34,129 nt of DNA from Bacteroidota bacterium (GTDB lineage: Bacteria; Bacteroidota; Ignavibacteria; Ignavibacteriales; Ignavibacteriaceae): the NCBI GenBank assembly GCA_023406915.1, contig JAEXTR010000396.1, forward strand, positions 1 to 34,129, given 5' to 3'. Numbering within the stretch: position 1 is the stretch's first letter; each line of letters starts with the position of its first letter. Of the stretch, positions 31,702 to 34,129 are shown one piece after another. Made by a program: the position numbers and the translations under genes. The notes below the pieces were generated by a model. The model ran no database searches. It saw only the letters and a program-made list of their open reading frames with translations, and had not been told where the DNA came from.

Positions 31702-34129
31702 TCAGCAAGCAAAATAATCGTCGATATACCTGCCCTTGTGTTTGATATGATCAATTAACTCACCATAGTGCCGGCTTTGATACAGGAGTGGGGCGTCCCC
31801 AAGAATGATGAGTTGATGCTGCGCCCTGGTGACTGCAACATTAAGTTTACGGTCAACTTTTCCGTTATCGGATATCTGGCTGAGCCTTTCCAGTTGTGAG
31901 GAGTCAGAGGTTGACAGACTGATTATAATTATCTCTCTTTCTGAGCCCTGATATCGCTCAACAGTATCAACACTGACCTGGTTTCGTATTTTTTCATCGC
32001 TTATCAGGCTTCTGATCGCTGATATCTGCGCGCGCCATGGTGTAATAACACCAACGGTGTATGGAGTAAACAGCTGTGAAAAATGTGAATAGATGCTTTC
32101 CAGGAGATTTGCGGTGATTTCAGCCTCTAGTTTATTGATCCTGGATGCAGGAGAAGAGCCTTTGCTGGTATTAATAAAGATCACCCTTGAGGACGCAAGT
32201 ATGCTCAGAATCCGGTCTGAGGCTATACGCGGAAAATGAGGGGATGCGACAGTCTGTTCTGGTTTTCCTGGCTGTAACTGCTTGTCATAATACTTATTAA
32301 TGAGGTCCTGAATACTGAGATGCATTCTGAACTGATTTTTAAGCGTTCCATAAGCATGATCCCATTTGTTCCGGACAGCCTGATGCCAAAGTCTTTCGAA
32401 TAATGAATGTCGCAGGTCAGTGATTCCTATTGCCCTGATTGCTTCCGGTATGCTGAGGGATTTTCTGTCTGATAGCTGAGAAACTGCTGGTAATTGAAAA
32501 TGATCACCAACAAGAATGAATTTTCTGTATGCAGGCAGTATTCCTATCAGGTGAGGTTCCAATAGCTGTGAAGCCTCGTCAACGATCAGTGTATGCAGTT
32601 CTGGTGTAAGTCTTCGAATTTTCTCAAAGTGACTGAAGTATGAAGTCACCGTTGATACATAGATTTTAACCGACTTGATTCTGGAGTGCAGAGTATTGAG
32701 AGTCTTTGATTCACGGAAAATATTCTTCAGTGAATTTTTATTCCGTGAAGAACCGCTGAGCAGAATATAATCCATTCCGTTACTTTCCAGGCGGTTGCAT
32801 ATTTCATCGACGGCTCTGTTTGTGTATGCCAGTACGGTACAGTGCTTTTTCTGAGTCTGTACAGTGTAGAGAAGAATTTGCATAATAACTACAGAAGTTT
32901 TTCCGGTTCCGGGGGGGCCTTGAATAAGATAGTAGTCTTTTGCAGCGATCGCTTTACCGATATTGATCGCCTGGTCTGGGAGCAGGTTACTATTCTCTGG
33001 CACGATTGGTTTTGTGGCTTCGGGTTCCTTCAGCCCCCATAGCAATTGGTGCTTCTCAAAATCTGATGTGAGTACAAACCGGGTGAGATTAGCGAGCAAA
33101 CCAATTTGATTTGATTCGAAAAAGTCATGCTCGAGTGCGAAAAGTTTATAAGTACTGAAGTAATCAGGGTGGAGGGATTTGCTCCTGATTTTCACGCAGA
33201 GCTTTTTGGGAGTGAGAACTTCGATACCTCCCTTAATGATTGGATATGCAAGCGGGCTGTGTTCTGAGGTTGTGTGCGGATACAGAAGGCATATATCTCC
33301 CTCACGGAAGTTAGTATTCTCAGTGGATTCAGTAGAAAACTCAACGATGTGATTTGCCTGATCATACGTGACAAATTTTAACGGCAAAAGAATACTGAAA
33401 GCTGCCTGCTTTTCCTCAATGGACAGATTCCAGAGTGCAGAGAACCCGCTGCGTTTATCCTCTGAATACGAAGAGTTACCAATCTTTTGAACCCTTAATT
33501 CTGCCAGGACTGCAGAAGCAAAAGTTTTAAAATAATGAGATGTAATGGAATGGTTATGTTTAATACTGGAATAGAGGGAATTGAATTTTTCGATATTGCT
33601 GAACTTAAAACTACTTCGATACTGCAAATGAACATGGTCGATTACCGATTCAAGATTTTCGGGATTATCGGCAACCAGGAAGAGCAGTTGAATGATACCA
33701 TTACGGATTCTGAAAAGTTGTTTCTCTAGGTCTGCCTCAGTTGGTACAGCACGGATATTTCCTTGCGGGGCTTTTGAATAAAATAGTGAGGTTCTTCCTT
33801 CCCTTTGCTTGCCGTAGGTACTGCGTAATAGGAGGTGATAGGCAATTGTCTGAATCTTGTGACCAGTATAGACGCCTGAAAAGGGTGGCTTGGAAGATTT
33901 TAATTCAAATATCTCCTTGAATTGCGGGTGATCAGGAGACTCAGAAAGGACGTCAATTCTGCCCTGTATCCCATACAGAGCTGAGAAATATGTAGGCTCG
34001 GTAGAGACGTTTTTATTCTCAACCTCTTTCTGAAAATTCCGGAGCTGTGGAAGATGGTCTCGTTCGATCTCTGTACGTACGTCTTTAAGTTCTGACAAAT
34101 TATATTGATAGGCACTGTCAATGTTATCC
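31702..34129 (-). CDS. Dna2-like nuclease-helicase (5' end beyond window)
   Basis: Over 800 residues are visible; the frame stays open to the right edge, so the N-terminus is missing (the TTG at 34098 is internal or only a possible start). Counting from that TTG, a PD-(D/E)xK nuclease core of the Cas4/Dna2/RecB type is near residues 40-110: GRIDVL (D49), ELKSSK (E65-x-K67) and QTIAY (Q83-xxx-Y87). A superfamily 1B helicase follows: Walker A QGPPGTGKTS (near 393-402), motif Ia AYTNRAVDEI, Walker B VDEASQL, motif III GDHFQLPA, then NQFRMH, VERYQGSEREIIIISLS and VAVTRAQHQLIILGD. No Cys cluster follows the nuclease core, unlike eukaryotic Dna2. The likely role is 5'-flap or end processing in DNA repair or replication, or defence; the context does not decide. 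Confidence 0.88.
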   Translation of the reverse strand, partial: DNIDSAYQYNLSELKDVRTEIERDHLPQLRNFQKEVENKNVSTEPTYFSALYGIQGRIDVLSESPDHPQFKEIFELKSSKPPFSGVYTGHKIQTIAYHLLLRSTYGKQREGRTSLFYSKAPQGNIRAVPTEADLEKQLFRIRNGIIQLLFLVADNPENLESVIDHVHLQYRSSFKFSNIEKFNSLYSSIKHNHSITSHYFKTFASAVLAELRVQKIGNSSYSEDKRSGFSALWNLSIEEKQAAFSILLPLKFVTYDQANHIVEFSTESTENTNFREGDICLLYPHTTSEHSPLAYPIIKGGIEVLTPKKLCVKIRSKSLHPDYFSTYKLFALEHDFFESNQIGLLANLTRFVLTSDFEKHQLLWGLKEPEATKPIVPENSNLLPDQAINIGKAIAAKDYYLIQGPPGTGKTSVVIMQILLYTVQTQKKHCTVLAYTNRAVDEICNRLESNGMDYILLSGSSRNKNSLKNIFRESKTLNTLHSRIKSVKIYVSTVTSYFSHFEKIRRLTPELHTLIVDEASQLLEPHLIGILPAYRKFILVGDHFQLPAVSQLSDRKSLSIPEAIRAIGITDLRHSLFERLWHQAVRNKWDHAYGTLKNQFRMHLSIQDLINKYYDKQLQPGKPEQTVASPHFPRIASDRILSILASSRVIFINTSKGSSPASRINKLEAEITANLLESIYSHFSQLFTPYTVGVITPWRAQISAIRSLISDEKIRNQVSVDTVERYQGSEREIIIISLSTSDSSQLERLSQISDNGKVDRKLNVAVTRAQHQLIILGDAPLLYQSRHYGELIDHIKHKGRYIDDYFAC

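Noticed and set aside
1..34129. CRISPR arrays, insertion sequences, prophage genes or toxin-antitoxin pairs
   Set aside because: I looked for regularly spaced repeats, terminal inverted repeats, transposase or integrase motifs and small gene pairs and found none; the only direct repeat of note is the tRNA-Val 3' end.

Overview
The window looks like chromosomal DNA of a Bacteroidota/Chlorobiota-type bacterium (FCB group; possibly an Ignavibacteria or Kapabacteria relative, which I cannot fix without a search). The main sign is a secreted subtilase ending in a type IX secretion sorting domain of the YPNPFNP type. Other signs are at least one exact TAnnTTTG-type -7 box, several TTG/GTG starts, and tRNA genes without an encoded CCA. 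There is no transposase, integrase, phage gene or CRISPR array. It reads as ordinary chromosome with several compact functional cassettes.

Layout. 1-67 (-) is the first codons of an unidentified gene. 108-2096 (-) is transketolase. 2292-3074 (+) is a SAM methyltransferase converging on a MarR regulator (3087-3563, -). 3721-10748 (-) is a seven-gene efflux operon: TetR repressor, HlyD-type adaptor lipoprotein, ABC ATPase, TolC-type channel, second ABC ATPase and two ABC-2 permeases. Its promoter lies inside an alternating array of four TetR-type half-sites spaced exactly 20 bp apart. 10875-16159 (-) is a two-gene phosphorelay: a membrane histidine kinase with a DUF3365 c-type heme sensor domain, and a cytoplasmic receiver-PAS-kinase hybrid. 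16509-17357 (+) is a DMT exporter facing pdxH (17369-18037, -). 18195-21755 (+) is a fused E2-E1 2-oxoglutarate dehydrogenase of the actinobacterial Kgd/OdhA layout.

21817-22146 holds tRNA-Gly(CCC), tRNA-Val(TAC) and a broken copy of tRNA-Val whose whole anticodon arm is replaced by an unrelated palindrome. Each tRNA-Val copy is followed by a terminator hairpin. 22218-27941 (-) is an acetate-uptake locus: metallophosphoesterase, a Cache-PAS-PAS-CBS-CBS-DUF294 sensor, DUF485 protein and the ActP symporter. 28131-28589 (+) is a small orphan lipoprotein. 28657-31539 (-) is the secreted subtilase, whose catalytic Asp position appears to be Glu. 31702 to the right edge (-) is a Dna2-like nuclease-helicase cut by the window end.

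How the genes fit together. The efflux operon is a self-contained, self-repressed tripartite pump comparable to E. coli cecR-ybhGFSR, but with the double ATPase split and its own outer-membrane channel. The heme kinase probably passes phosphate to the receiver of its partner, and no DNA-binding output gene is next to them. The acetate locus couples a periplasmic ligand sensor, a nucleotide-sensing CBS pair and a nucleotidyltransferase-like domain to an SSS symporter. Central carbon metabolism is represented by transketolase, Kgd and acetate uptake. The points most worth a second look are the operator array, the sensor fusion in the acetate locus, the tRNA-Val duplication, the fused Kgd, the subtilase Glu substitution and the Dna2-like protein.
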